DNA of 64,000 nt from Carboxydothermus pertinax (GCF_001950255.1 NZ_BDJK01000003.1:1-64000); one strand, 5' to 3'. Numbered from the stretch's first letter, positions 17,255 to 26,207 are shown. The notes: generated by a model from the sequence alone, not told the origin. Made by a program: numbers and translations.

Positions 17255-19249
17255 CTATTGTTTTGGAATTTGTGTTAGGTAGTATTCAGCTTTATCTAAG
17301 AGGAGCTTGGTTAAAGCGATGTTGTGGATACCATGGGATGCGTCGGCGGATACAATTCCTGCTAAAGTGGAAGCATACTTATAGTTGGTATCGGTGTAAG
17401 CTGCTGCATAGGTGGTTTTGAGCTGGTTAAGAATGTTGTTAACCCGGTTATCGACGCTGTCAGTCCAGGTTTTTACAGCGTTAGCGTCAAAGCCAACGGT
17501 GTCGTGGCAGGTGCTGCAGCTGTTGTACGTAACTGTTCTCGAAAGAGTAACGTTATTGATGGTGATTTGTGGCGTACCGGGTTTAAAGTAGTGATAGCCG
17601 TTAGGCATATGGCAACTTATACACTCGGCACTGCCCATGGGGTTATAAACTTTTTCCGGTATACCTAAAGCGGTAAAGGATGAACCAAGCTGTCCGGTAT
17701 AAACTTCTTTTTGCGGGTGGTGAACGCCGCTACTACCGGAAGTTGCGGTAAAGCCTTCGCCGGTGTGGCAGTCCATGCAAAGGGTATTGGGGTCGTTTCT
17801 TAACTGGCTGCCGTAACCTTTTTCGCTGTGTGGGCTGTGGCAGGTGACGCAAGTGATGCCCAGTTTAAAGTCGCTAAGTTTAACGGTAGCGTTAAAGTCA
17901 GCGGCGGTTTTCCCAGGGTTAGCCTTTAAATAACTATCCAAAGCATCCCGGTAATCCTGGGAGTGGCACTCTAAACAGCTTACACTGCCATGGGAATTTT
18001 GTTGAATAGTTTGCAGGGAAATACCGTGTTTGCCGTAAACGGTTCCGGTAATACCCGTAATGGAGTATTGGTCATTGTATTCGCCCCCGCGGTGGTTAGC
18101 CCCTTCGTGGCACTTTTCACAGGTGGCGCTGGTGGCAATGCCATCTTTTACACCTAAGATTTTGGTCGGGTCGCCAGTGGCGGCATGGAGTGCTCCTGGA
18201 CCGTGGCAGGATTCACAGCCAATGCCCAGTTCGGTGAACAGTTCTTTGTAAGTATTACCGACAACTGAATACGGAGTTCCGGTTGCACCGTTAGGCCCTG
18301 GGTAACCTGTAACGTGGCATTTAGCACAGGAAGTGAGCCAGTTCTGGGTGTGACTGTCAGCTATCCAGCTGTTGGTTTCTTTATTATAGGCATAAGGCAT
18401 GTATTTATAATCTTTACCAATAAAGAGTAGTTCGGTTGGTGAATTCAGGACATAGCGGACATCGCTGGCCTGGAACTTATCATTTAAGGACCAGAGTAAA
18501 GATTCACCAAAGAAAGAAACGGTTTTCACCATGTTAGGATGCCAGGTTGAAGAAAATTTGGAAAAACCATGGCAACTCTGGCAAGTTTTTGTACCAGCAT
18601 AAGCAGTAGGCGCTGGCAATACTCTTGGATATTTGGCTTGAACCGCATTAAAGGCTTTAACGACTTCGGTGCGGCTGGCAGCAGCAGTGGGACTAAGATA
18701 AAGTTTGGTTCCCACTTTTTGGGCACTAAAGTAACCTTTCTTTACGGCCCAAACTAAAGCTTTTTGGTAGGCAGCAGCTGCCTTGGTGTAGTCGGCATAC
18801 TTCTTAAGGTCGGTAGTGGTGACTTTTGCCACATCACCCTGAGCCTTGAGGGCTACCATTAAGAAGTAAGCCAGTCTTTGTTTGGTGATGTTTCCGGAAA
18901 CCTTGCCAAAAGCTGACTCGGAAAGTCCGGAAACCCTGGCAAATTCCTTGACCACGTTGGCTTCGGTGAGCGGATCATAATTTAAGTCCACGGCTAATTT
19001 CTTGCCGTTTTGCATGAACAGGACGCCCCGCTCGGTCAAGGGGATTTGCGCAGTGCTGGTTGGCGCTGCGTGACAAATGGAACAACTTTTAGCATCCTTG
19101 TGGAATGCCAGCGTTCCTTGTGAGGGTACCTGGTGGCAATAACTGCAGTTTTTCCCTGTGTCTTTGGCGTACTGCTCAGTAGCCAATACTGGACTAGCTA
19201 CTAACAGGAAAAGAACTGCAGCAACCAGTACCCATAAAACTTTACGCAT
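17255..19249 (-). CDS. Secreted 11-haem c-type cytochrome with S-layer-homology-like region
   Basis: About 664-aa exported electron-transfer protein. It has a classical signal peptide (MRKVLWVLVAAVLFLLVASP, cleavage after about LATEQ). Eleven CxxCH haem-binding motifs can be counted: two near the N-terminus (CSYCH, CSICH), then CQSCH, CAKCH, CESCH, CEKCH, CLECH, CVTCH, CMDCH, CISCH and CSTCH. Residues about 70-215, between haems 2 and 3, lack haems and read like SLH repeats (LTEANVVKEFARVSGLS, AALVWAVKKGYF-type spacing), suggesting cell-wall attachment. Start ATG 19249 has AGGAGGGG upstream; the frame extends to 19288 without a ribosome binding site. A role in extracellular metal or electrode reduction, as for Carboxydothermus surface cytochromes, is inference. 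Confidence 0.92.
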   Translation of the reverse strand: MRKVLWVLVAAVLFLLVASPVLATEQYAKDTGKNCSYCHQVPSQGTLAFHKDAKSCSICHAAPTSTAQIPLTERGVLFMQNGKKLAVDLNYDPLTEANVVKEFARVSGLSESAFGKVSGNITKQRLAYFLMVALKAQGDVAKVTTTDLKKYADYTKAAAAYQKALVWAVKKGYFSAQKVGTKLYLSPTAAASRTEVVKAFNAVQAKYPRVLPAPTAYAGTKTCQSCHGFSKFSSTWHPNMVKTVSFFGESLLWSLNDKFQASDVRYVLNSPTELLFIGKDYKYMPYAYNKETNSWIADSHTQNWLTSCAKCHVTGYPGPNGATGTPYSVVGNTYKELFTELGIGCESCHGPGALHAATGDPTKILGVKDGIATSATCEKCHEGANHRGGEYNDQYSITGITGTVYGKHGISLQTIQQNSHGSVSCLECHSQDYRDALDSYLKANPGKTAADFNATVKLSDFKLGITCVTCHSPHSEKGYGSQLRNDPNTLCMDCHTGEGFTATSGSSGVHHPQKEVYTGQLGSSFTALGIPEKVYNPMGSAECISCHMPNGYHYFKPGTPQITINNVTLSRTVTYNSCSTCHDTVGFDANAVKTWTDSVDNRVNNILNQLKTTYAAAYTDTNYKYASTLAGIVSADASHGIHNIALTKLLLDKAEYYLTQIPKQ

Positions 19250-19506
19250 AAAACCCCTCCTTTTAAATTTTTTGGTTATAAAAACCATCTATAACTATAA
19301 ATACGACATTCACAAACAAATTCCTTCTTAAAATCAGAAAAATTGATAAATTTAACCAACATTAGAAATACTATATAAAATAAAATAGTATTTTCGAAAA
19401 ACTAAGGATGAAGAAAAAATTAAAAACATTCATACAAATTTTTCTTAAATCCAAAGAATTTCAGTGATAAAATAAAGGAAAAAGTTTTTTTGCGGGGGAG
19501 AAAGGA

Positions 19507-21189
19507 ATGATTGTAGGCATTGACGTAGGGGGAACGTATACCGACGGTGTGGCTTTAGACCACGGAAGAGTAGTGGCTAAAGCCAAAGTAGTTACGAAAA
19601 AAAACCTACCGGAGACTTTTGCCGAGGTATTGGCAAAGCTTATAGCCCAGCATAATCAGCCCATTAAAAGGGTGGTTTTAAGTACCACTTTAATTACCAA
19701 TTTAGTAGCGGAGAAAAAATACGACCGGGCAGCGGCTTTACTGCTGCCTGGAGCAGGTATGGCTTATGAAAAGCTCAACTTTCCCTTTCCGGTAAAAGTT
19801 TTATCGGGAATGGTAGATTTCCGCGGTCGGGTTTTGGAGGATGTAAACGAGGTTGAAGTATTGAAAGCTTTAAAGGAGCTAATAGATAATGGGTATCATA
19901 AAATAGCGCTAGTGGGGAAGTTTTCGGTGCGAAATCCGGAGCTGGAAGCTAAACTTTACCGGATAGTTAAAAAATTTAATCCGGAGATAAAAACAGCTTT
20001 AGGACATAAAACCGGGGGGCGGTTAAATTATCTTCGCCGAATTTACTCGGCGGTCTTGTACTTGATGATTAAGGATGAGTTTACCCGTTTTATAGAGGAA
20101 TTAAAGGTTATCTTTTATGCTTTAAAGATCCCCTTGAACCTGGTTTTTATTATGAAAGGGGATGGAGGTATTGTGCCCCTTGTCGAAGTAGGACGGTATC
20201 CCCTTTCTACCCTTTACTCGGGGCCGGCGGCAAGTGCGTTGGGGGCTTTTGCCCTTTGCAACTGTAAGAACATAGTAGTTCTGGATATTGGCGGTACAAC
20301 AACGGACATAGCCTTAATTTTAAATAAACGGCCGCTTTTATCCCATAAGGGGGCGGATATTGGGGAATTTTTGACTTCGGTCCCCAGCTTAGCGGTGACT
20401 TCGGTACCTTTAGGGGGCGATACTGCTGTTGTTGTAAACTCAGGGAAAATTGCCTTTACCGGACAGCGAGAAGGTCCGGCCTACTGCTTAGGAGGGCCTG
20501 CGGTTACTGTTACCGATGCCCTAAGGTTTTTAAATTTAATTAATTATGGTGATAGCTACCGGGCCAAGCGGGGTATCACGAAAATTGCTCAAGAAGCGGG
20601 ATTAACTCCTTTTGAAGCTGCCCAAAAAATTGTGGATATATTTGCCGAATTTGTTGCTGTCGAAGTAAAAAATACCTTTAAACGCTGGGAGAACGAGCCC
20701 AGGTACCGAATCTATGAAATTCTTACCGGGAAAAAATTTGAGCCAGAATTAATAAGCGGTATAGGTGGGGCTGCGTATCCCCTAACTTTATTTGTAGCCA
20801 AAAAGCTTGGCTTAAAAGGGGTAATATATGAAAATTACGAAGTGGCCAATGCTTTAGGAGCAGCGCTGGCCCGGGATAATCTTTCCATTACTGTATATAT
20901 CGATACGGAGCAAAACTACGTGGCAATCCCCGAATGGGGCTATAAAGAGGCAATACCGAAACTAAAAAATTATAGTGAAGATGAGGTCAAAGAGTTTGCT
21001 CTTTTAGTTTTCCGGATTGGGGCCAAAAGAATGAATCTTCGCTATCCCCCTGGAAGTGAAGAGTTGATTTATTTTGAGCAGTTTAATGTGGTGCGGAATA
21101 TGGTGACGAAAAATAAAATTTTTACCTTGGAAATAGCAGTACCTGCTGGAATTTTACGGCCGGTGGAGGGGAGGGTGTTGTATGAATAA
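19507..21189 (+). CDS. Hydantoinase/oxoprolinase-family protein (HyuA-like)
   Basis: ASKHA-fold ATP-dependent amidohydrolase-like protein. The phosphate-binding motif GIDVGGTYTDG is at residues 4-14 and a second one, VVLDIGGTTTDIALI, near 258, followed by YSGPAASALGAF-type family sequence just before it. 560 aa is shorter than classical HyuA (about 690), with a compact C-terminal part. AGAAAGGA precedes the ATG. The gene overlaps the next one by 8 bp, so the two are co-expressed. The substrate is unknown; related proteins act on hydantoins, 5-oxoproline or acetone. The 218-bp divergent region 19289-19506 is A+T-rich with no firm promoter call. Confidence 0.85.
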   Translation: MIVGIDVGGTYTDGVALDHGRVVAKAKVVTKKNLPETFAEVLAKLIAQHNQPIKRVVLSTTLITNLVAEKKYDRAAALLLPGAGMAYEKLNFPFPVKVLSGMVDFRGRVLEDVNEVEVLKALKELIDNGYHKIALVGKFSVRNPELEAKLYRIVKKFNPEIKTALGHKTGGRLNYLRRIYSAVLYLMIKDEFTRFIEELKVIFYALKIPLNLVFIMKGDGGIVPLVEVGRYPLSTLYSGPAASALGAFALCNCKNIVVLDIGGTTTDIALILNKRPLLSHKGADIGEFLTSVPSLAVTSVPLGGDTAVVVNSGKIAFTGQREGPAYCLGGPAVTVTDALRFLNLINYGDSYRAKRGITKIAQEAGLTPFEAAQKIVDIFAEFVAVEVKNTFKRWENEPRYRIYEILTGKKFEPELISGIGGAAYPLTLFVAKKLGLKGVIYENYEVANALGAALARDNLSITVYIDTEQNYVAIPEWGYKEAIPKLKNYSEDEVKEFALLVFRIGAKRMNLRYPPGSEELIYFEQFNVVRNMVTKNKIFTLEIAVPAGILRPVEGRVLYE

Positions 21190-22465
21190 AACCGGGCTGT
21201 TATTTTTTCCGGCTTTTGATTGGGCTATTGCCCCTACCCATCCGGAAAGGGAAGAGCGGCTTTTATATACCCGTGATCAGATAGTAGAGGAAGGAATTTT
21301 GGATTTACCTGCTTTTGTGGAATACAATGCTCGACCAGGGAGTATAGAAGACGTGGAGAGGGTTCACCTTACCATGCCCGATACCAGGTCGGTAATAACC
21401 GCTGCCCATTTAATCGCGGCGGGGAGCTGTATTGCTTTAGCCGAAGAGGTTTTCAAGGGTGCGGTAAAAAATGGCTTTGCCTTAGTCCGACCGCCGGGGC
21501 ATCATGCTACCCGAACAGTTTATGGCAACCGTGGTTTTTGTAATATTAATAATGTAGCCATTACCGTTGATTATCTGCGCTGGGTTAAGGGAGTTAAAAA
21601 AATTGCTATAATTGATACCGATGTGCATCATGGGGACGGTACCCAGGACATCTTTTATCACGACCCGGATGTTTTGTTTATTTCTTTTCATCAAGATGGC
21701 CGAACCCTCTATCCCGGAACCGGTTTTATAGATGAGGCCGGAACTCCCAATGCTTACGGAACTACGATAAATTTACCTCTCCCCCCGGGAAGCGGGGATG
21801 AGGAAGTACTTTATCTTTTGGAAGAAGTGGTTTTGCCGATTGTGGCCGATTTTAAACCTGATTTTGTCATTAACTCTGCTGGTCAGGATAATCATTACTC
21901 CGATCCTTTGGCGCGGATGGCGGTAACAGCCCGCGGTTACGGCCGTCTAACAGAACTTATAAAGCCTCATCTGGCGGTATTGGAGGGTGGTTATTCTATA
22001 GAAGGGGCTCTACCTTATGTAAATTTAGCCATTTTGCTGGCCCTTGCCGGGGAAAGTTATGAAAAAGTTATAGAGCCCAAGGGGCTTCCTATTGAGTACC
22101 GGGCCCGCCATTTGGAGTACGCCAAAAAGCTTGCAGCAAAAACCCTGGAACGCTGGCAAAATCGCAGGGAATTAGCTGCAAAAGAGCGGAAAAACTACAA
22201 TGGCTATTATACCTACAATAAAACCATCTATTACGACACCGAAGATTTTTATGAACACCGCGTTACCACGGTAAAGCTTTGTGAGCATTGTCCCGGCTAC
22301 CACGGGATTAAAACTTACGCTTACGTTAATAACCGGGTTGTCTCCGGATTTGCAGTGATTATTATGCCGAGTACCTGCCCGGATTGCCGGGAGGAAGCTA
22401 AATGGTTGGTGGACGAGGCCCGGGCGAAAAAAAGTTATGATAAGGTAGTTATTATTCCCGAGTGA
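21182..22465 (+). CDS. Histone deacetylase-superfamily amidohydrolase with C-terminal extension
   Basis: Zn-dependent arginase-fold deacetylase of the AcuC/HdaH type. Active-site motifs are RPPGHHAT (about residues 103-110), DTDVHHGDGTQ (metal ligands, near 144-154) and GQDNHYSDP. The catalytic domain ends near residue 300. The remaining 120 or so residues, with CEHCPGYHG and CPDCREEAKW, form an unusual cysteine/histidine-bearing extension. It overlaps the HyuA-like gene by 8 bp and the next frame by 4 bp. Bacterial relatives act on acetylated small molecules such as polyamines or on acetyl-lysine; the substrate here is unknown. Confidence 0.85.
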   Translation: MNKTGLLFFPAFDWAIAPTHPEREERLLYTRDQIVEEGILDLPAFVEYNARPGSIEDVERVHLTMPDTRSVITAAHLIAAGSCIALAEEVFKGAVKNGFALVRPPGHHATRTVYGNRGFCNINNVAITVDYLRWVKGVKKIAIIDTDVHHGDGTQDIFYHDPDVLFISFHQDGRTLYPGTGFIDEAGTPNAYGTTINLPLPPGSGDEEVLYLLEEVVLPIVADFKPDFVINSAGQDNHYSDPLARMAVTARGYGRLTELIKPHLAVLEGGYSIEGALPYVNLAILLALAGESYEKVIEPKGLPIEYRARHLEYAKKLAAKTLERWQNRRELAAKERKNYNGYYTYNKTIYYDTEDFYEHRVTTVKLCEHCPGYHGIKTYAYVNNRVVSGFAVIIMPSTCPDCREEAKWLVDEARAKKSYDKVVIIPE

Positions 22466-22755
22466 AAATTATTTCCGGAAAAATATATCAAGGTACCTTG
22501 AAACAAAATTCCGCTTTTTACTTACCCCTTTTCCCGGTTAAAGCTCTTTATCCGGATGTTTTTTCCTTACCTTATCCGGTGGATACAGCGGTTATCGTTT
22601 TACCAGTAGAAAAAGCAGTAAGTGTTTTAAAAGAGGTAGCCAAGGCTGGGATTGGTTCGGCAATAATCGTTTCCGGTGGATTTAAGGAGACGGGAAGGGA
22701 AGGAGCTTATTTAGAACAACAACTAATAATACGAAAAAGGTGCTTTAGTCGTTGA
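22462..22755 (+). pseudogene. Truncated CoA-binding domain (acyl-CoA synthetase-like remnant)
   Basis: The frame overlaps the deacetylase stop and encodes about 97 aa. Residues 40-85 (VDTAVIVLPVEKAVSVLKEV, then GIGSAIIVSGGFKETGREGA) match the CoA-binding Rossmann segment of NDP-forming acyl-CoA synthetases, with its GFKE-x-GxEG element. The usual continuation after this element is missing: the frame runs out in unrelated residues (RKRCFSR). Downstream, 22756-22790 holds no continuation in any frame that I recognise, and a terminator follows. It reads as the 5' remnant of a larger gene, although a stand-alone short protein cannot be excluded. Confidence 0.5.
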
Positions 22756-22792
22756 CGCAAAAATACTGCATTAGACTTATTAAAGTTAGGGT

Positions 22793-22838
22793 AAGTAGGT
22801 CTTTGGGGGTACCCCAAAAACCTACTTTATTTATTTTT
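22793..22838 (+). terminator. Rho-independent terminator of the HyuA/HDAC operon
   Basis: AAGTAGGTCTTTGGGG (22793-22808) pairs with CCCCAAAAACCTACTT (22812-22827) with one internal mismatch and a 3-nt loop, followed by a T-rich tract TATTTATTTTTT. Confidence 0.85.
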
Positions 22839-22887
22839 TGGGGGAGTTTGGGCCAGCAAATTTTTTTACTAAATTAAAGATTTAGTT

Positions 22888-22896
22888 TGGTATAAT
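22888..22896 (+). promoter_or_regulatory. Extended -10 promoter of the AbrB/Fic-uvrC run
   Basis: TGGTATAAT is an extended -10 element. It is followed by the self-complementary stretch TATATAGTATATA (22895-22908), which could be an operator for the AbrB-type regulator encoded just downstream. Confidence 0.5.
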
Positions 22897-22928
22897 ATAT
22901 ATAGTATATACGCTAGGGAGGTTTTATT

Positions 22929-23168
22929 TTGAACGTCAGGAAGACCTTTAAAGTGGGTAACAGCCTGGTAATTTCTATCCCTCAGGAATACGTAAAAAGT
23001 TTGGGGATAAAAGAAGGAGACCCTTTAATTGTGGAGCCCTGGGAGTCAGGATTTATAGTAAAAACTTTTGGTGCCATGACGCAAAGGCCCCAAAAGATTT
23101 CTTCTAAAACGCCGGTGGAGCGTCTTTTGGAGGAATACGGTTTCGTGCTGGAGGAGTTTTCCTCGTGA
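22929..23168 (+). CDS. AbrB/MazE-type DNA-binding protein, likely antitoxin
   Basis: 79-aa swapped-hairpin DNA-binding protein. The family pattern is visible in VRKTFKVGNSLVISIPQEYV and LGIKEGDPLIVEP. The rest (residues 50-79) is probably a partner-binding tail. TTG start with GGGAGG 7 nt upstream. It overlaps the following Fic-like gene by one base (TGATG), the arrangement of a toxin-antitoxin operon; autoregulation through the palindrome at 22895-22908 is likely by analogy. Confidence 0.8.
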   Translation: MNVRKTFKVGNSLVISIPQEYVKSLGIKEGDPLIVEPWESGFIVKTFGAMTQRPQKISSKTPVERLLEEYGFVLEEFSS

Positions 23169-23548
23169 TGAACTTAAAAGAGTGCCTTGATGCTTATTAT
23201 CGCTATTACGGTGAGGAAAGGTTAATGGCAGTAAATGTTGATGCTTTGGACAAGGCTCTGGTCGAGCCTTATGCTAAAGCTTTTATTGGTGGACGGGAGC
23301 TTTATCCCGAAATGGCCGATAAGGCTGCAGCTCTCTTTGCAGCAATTTTAAAGTTCCGACCTTTTCCCCAGGGTAACCTTGCTTTTGCCTTTATTTTAAC
23401 GGTATTATTTATTCATAAAAATGGCTGGCGGCTTTCTGCGTCCAATGAAGAAGTCCGCCAATTTTTAAATAATTTTTCTAAAGGTACCAGGGCAAATTTT
23501 GATATAAAAGGATGGTTTGCCCGGCGGATGGAGCAAGTGAGGGATTAA
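23168..23548 (+). CDS. Doc/Fic-like protein with degenerate active-site motif
   Basis: 126-aa helical protein. The central part (ELYPEMADKAAALFAAILKF, then RPFPQGNLAFAFILTVLFI, then HKNGWRL) lines up with Doc-type Fic proteins, whose motif is H-P/A-F-x-D/E-G-N-x-R. Here the catalytic His is Arg, the acidic residue is Gln and the final Arg is absent, so AMP- or phosphate-transfer activity is doubtful. The ATG at 23168 overlaps the antitoxin stop; a GTG at 23165 also exists. It may be an inactivated toxin, or a toxin-fold protein with another role. uvrC follows 2 bp later. Confidence 0.7.
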   Translation: MNLKECLDAYYRYYGEERLMAVNVDALDKALVEPYAKAFIGGRELYPEMADKAAALFAAILKFRPFPQGNLAFAFILTVLFIHKNGWRLSASNEEVRQFLNNFSKGTRANFDIKGWFARRMEQVRD

Positions 23549-23550
23549 CG

Positions 23551-25374
23551 TTGAACCTAAAGGATAAAGTTCAAAATCTTCCCGATAACCCAGGGGTTTA
23601 TCTTTATAAAGATGGAAAAGGTGAAGTTATATACGTTGGTAAGGCCAAAAACTTAAAAAACCGCGTGCGTTCCTACTTCCAGCCTCCGGAAAAACTTTGG
23701 CCCAAAACTCGCGTAATGATGGAAAAGGCCCGGGATATAGAGGTTATTATTACTTCATCGGAAGTGGAAGCATTAATTTTAGAACAGAACCTCATTAAAA
23801 AATACCGGCCCCGGTATAATATCATGTTGAAAGATGATAAGTCCTATCCTTATTTAAAGCTTACCGGAGAAGAGTTTCCCCGACTTTTAATTACCCGGAA
23901 GGTGGTGAAAGATAAAAGTCGCTATTTTGGACCGTATCCCGATGCCGGGGCTTTAAATGAGTCTTATAAACTTTTGCGTTCGGTGTTTAAATTTCGTACG
24001 TGTACACCTACGGTTTTTGCTCAGCGCACCCGGCCTTGCCTAAATTACCATATAAAAAAATGTCCGGCTCCCTGTACTGGCGAAATTAGCCGGGAAGAAT
24101 ACTTAAGAGAAATAGAAATGGTAGTGGATTTTTTAGAGGGCCGGGGTGAAAAATTAATTAAAAAGCTTAAAAAAGAAATGAACAAAGCTTCAGAAAATCT
24201 AGAGTTCGAATGGGCGGCGAAGTTAAGGGACCAGATTTTAGCTTTAGAAAAAGTCCTGGTCAAACAAAAAATTTCCCGGGGTAATAGAAATGCGGATGTG
24301 GTGGCTATTGCTGCTAAAGAAAACTTAGGAGTGGGACATGTTTTTATTATCCGCCAGGGGAATTTACTAGGGCAGAAAGTTTACCCGTTTGAAGGGGAGA
24401 TGGAGCCGGGAGAGCTTTTAAACCAGGTTTTATTAACCCATTACCGGGAGGAAGAGGAAATCCCAGGGGAAATCATTATTCCTTTCAGTGAGAATTTAGA
24501 TGAAGAATTTCTTAATGCCTGGTTTTTAAATAAGTTTGGGAAAAAGCCGCAACTAACAATACCCCGGCGGGGAGAAAAATTTCTTCTTTTAAAAATGGCT
24601 TTAGAAAATGCTAACTTTGCCTTGGAAGAGAAAATTAAATTAAAAGAGAAAAAACAGCTAACCGCCCAAACGGCTCTTTTGGACTTAAAAGAGGCCATAA
24701 AACTCCCGGCGCTTCCCCGCAGGATTGAAGGCTATGATATTTCCCATTTAGCCGGGACGGGGACGGTAGCGTCGATGGTGGTTTTTATTGACGGCGAGCC
24801 GGAAAAAGGAAAATACCGGCGTTTTGCCATTCAAAGAGCGACTAACGATGATTATGCTTCGATGCAGGAAGCGATTTTAAGGCGTTTTAAAAAGTATCTG
24901 GCTTTAAAAGAGGCAGGGGATGAGGACGGTTCCTTTGAGGAGCTGCCGGACCTCATTTTAATTGACGGGGGAAAGGGTCAGCTAGCGGCGGCTTTGGAGG
25001 CTTTGCGGGAGACTGGGTTTTTAGGGCAGTTTATGGTAATTGCCCTTGCTAAAGAGCAGGAGGAATTTTTTCTTCCTGGCGAAAAAAACTCCCTTTTCTT
25101 GACACGGGATAGAGAAGGGTTAAAATTGTTACAAAGGGTAAGGGATGAGGCCCACCGGTTTGCTAAAGGTTATCAGGAAAAAAAGAGGACAAAGTCTTTA
25201 AGCTCTATCTTAGAACAAGTAGAGGGAATCGGGCCGAAAAGGCGAAAACAATTGCTTGGCAAATTTGGAGGGCTAAAAAACCTTAAAGGAGCCACAGTAG
25301 AAGAGATTATGGCCGTTCCCGGAATTACCCGGGAAATGGCGGAAAAACTAAAAGAACTTCTGGAAATGGAGTGA
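23551..25374 (+). CDS. uvrC: Excinuclease ABC subunit C
   Basis: Dual-incision nuclease of nucleotide excision repair. The N-terminal GIY-YIG domain is clear (GVYLYKDGKGEVIYVGKAKN near residues 14-33), then a UVR motif (ASENLEFEWAAKLRDQI near 212-228), an RNase H-like domain with EGYDISHLAGTGTV near 394, and helix-hairpin-helix repeats at the end (VEGIGPKRRKQLL). About 607 aa. The start is TTG 23551, with GTGAGGGA upstream; an open frame continues to 23512 but overlaps the previous gene. The gene is transcribed behind the AbrB/Fic pair, which is an unusual setting for uvrC. Confidence 0.95.
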   Translation: MNLKDKVQNLPDNPGVYLYKDGKGEVIYVGKAKNLKNRVRSYFQPPEKLWPKTRVMMEKARDIEVIITSSEVEALILEQNLIKKYRPRYNIMLKDDKSYPYLKLTGEEFPRLLITRKVVKDKSRYFGPYPDAGALNESYKLLRSVFKFRTCTPTVFAQRTRPCLNYHIKKCPAPCTGEISREEYLREIEMVVDFLEGRGEKLIKKLKKEMNKASENLEFEWAAKLRDQILALEKVLVKQKISRGNRNADVVAIAAKENLGVGHVFIIRQGNLLGQKVYPFEGEMEPGELLNQVLLTHYREEEEIPGEIIIPFSENLDEEFLNAWFLNKFGKKPQLTIPRRGEKFLLLKMALENANFALEEKIKLKEKKQLTAQTALLDLKEAIKLPALPRRIEGYDISHLAGTGTVASMVVFIDGEPEKGKYRRFAIQRATNDDYASMQEAILRRFKKYLALKEAGDEDGSFEELPDLILIDGGKGQLAAALEALRETGFLGQFMVIALAKEQEEFFLPGEKNSLFLTRDREGLKLLQRVRDEAHRFAKGYQEKKRTKSLSSILEQVEGIGPKRRKQLLGKFGGLKNLKGATVEEIMAVPGITREMAEKLKELLEME

Positions 25375-25378
25375 TTTT

Positions 25379-26182
25379 TTGCGTTACCAATTATTAGCGG
25401 TGGACTTAGATGATACGTTTTTAACCCGGGAACTTCAAGTTTCACCGCGGGTTAAAGACGCGGTACTCGTTGCCTTAGCTAAGGGGATTATTGTAACTCT
25501 TGCTACCGGTCGGATGTATCGTTCGGCAAAAAAGTATGCCTTTTCTTTTTTAGGAGATATACCCCTTATTACCTATAACGGGGCTTTAATAAAATATTCC
25601 CAAGCGGGGCGGGAAATTTATCATAAGCCGGTACCTGGTGAGCTGGCTTTGGCCATTTATCGCAAAGTAAAGGGATATTTTCACCTCAATGTTTATCAGG
25701 ACGATGAACTTTTAGTGGAAGAGGACAATCAATATATCCGGGACTATAGTAAACTTGCCGGTGTTCCCTTTCGGGTGGTGGCGGATTTAGAAGAGCGTCT
25801 TTACCAAAAAGCTCCTACTAAACTTTTAGCTATAGGTGACCCGGAAGATTTGAACCGCCTGTGGAATGAAGCACGGGATGAGTTTTCTGGAAAACTTCAT
25901 ATCACTAAGTCAAAGCCACATTATCTGGAATTTTTAGCCCCCGAGGTAAATAAAGGAGAGGCTCTTAAAGCTTTGGCTGCCCATTTAGGCATACCTTTAA
26001 AAGCAACTGTGGCCGTGGGCGATAGTTACAATGATTTAGAAATGCTGGAGGTGGCAGGGCTAGGGGTGGCTATGGGAAATGCCCTGCCGGTGGTAAAAAA
26101 ACGGGCAGACTTTATAATACCGGGAAATGATGAAGACGGAATTGCTTATTTAATTAATGAAGTAATTTTAAAAAATAAATAA
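25379..26182 (+). CDS. HAD-family hydrolase, Cof subfamily
   Basis: 267-aa cytoplasmic phosphatase with a C2 cap, acting on sugar phosphates, nucleotides or flavin phosphates. HAD motifs: LAVDLDDTFL (motif I, residues 6-15), TLATGRMYR (motif II, near 40), Lys in NKGEALKALA (motif III, near 193) and VGDSYNDLEML (motif IV, near 215). TTG start with GGAG 7 nt upstream, 4 bp after the uvrC stop, suggesting an operon. The specific substrate cannot be inferred. Confidence 0.88.
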   Translation: MRYQLLAVDLDDTFLTRELQVSPRVKDAVLVALAKGIIVTLATGRMYRSAKKYAFSFLGDIPLITYNGALIKYSQAGREIYHKPVPGELALAIYRKVKGYFHLNVYQDDELLVEEDNQYIRDYSKLAGVPFRVVADLEERLYQKAPTKLLAIGDPEDLNRLWNEARDEFSGKLHITKSKPHYLEFLAPEVNKGEALKALAAHLGIPLKATVAVGDSYNDLEMLEVAGLGVAMGNALPVVKKRADFIIPGNDEDGIAYLINEVILKNK

Positions 26183-26207
26183 ATATAAAAAGAGAGGGGA
26201 GAAACTT

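Noticed and set aside
19289-19506. Promoters in the divergent cytochrome/HyuA region
   Set aside because: Several A+T-rich hexamers resemble -10 boxes (TATAGT, TAAAAT), but none has an acceptable -35 at 16-18 nt.
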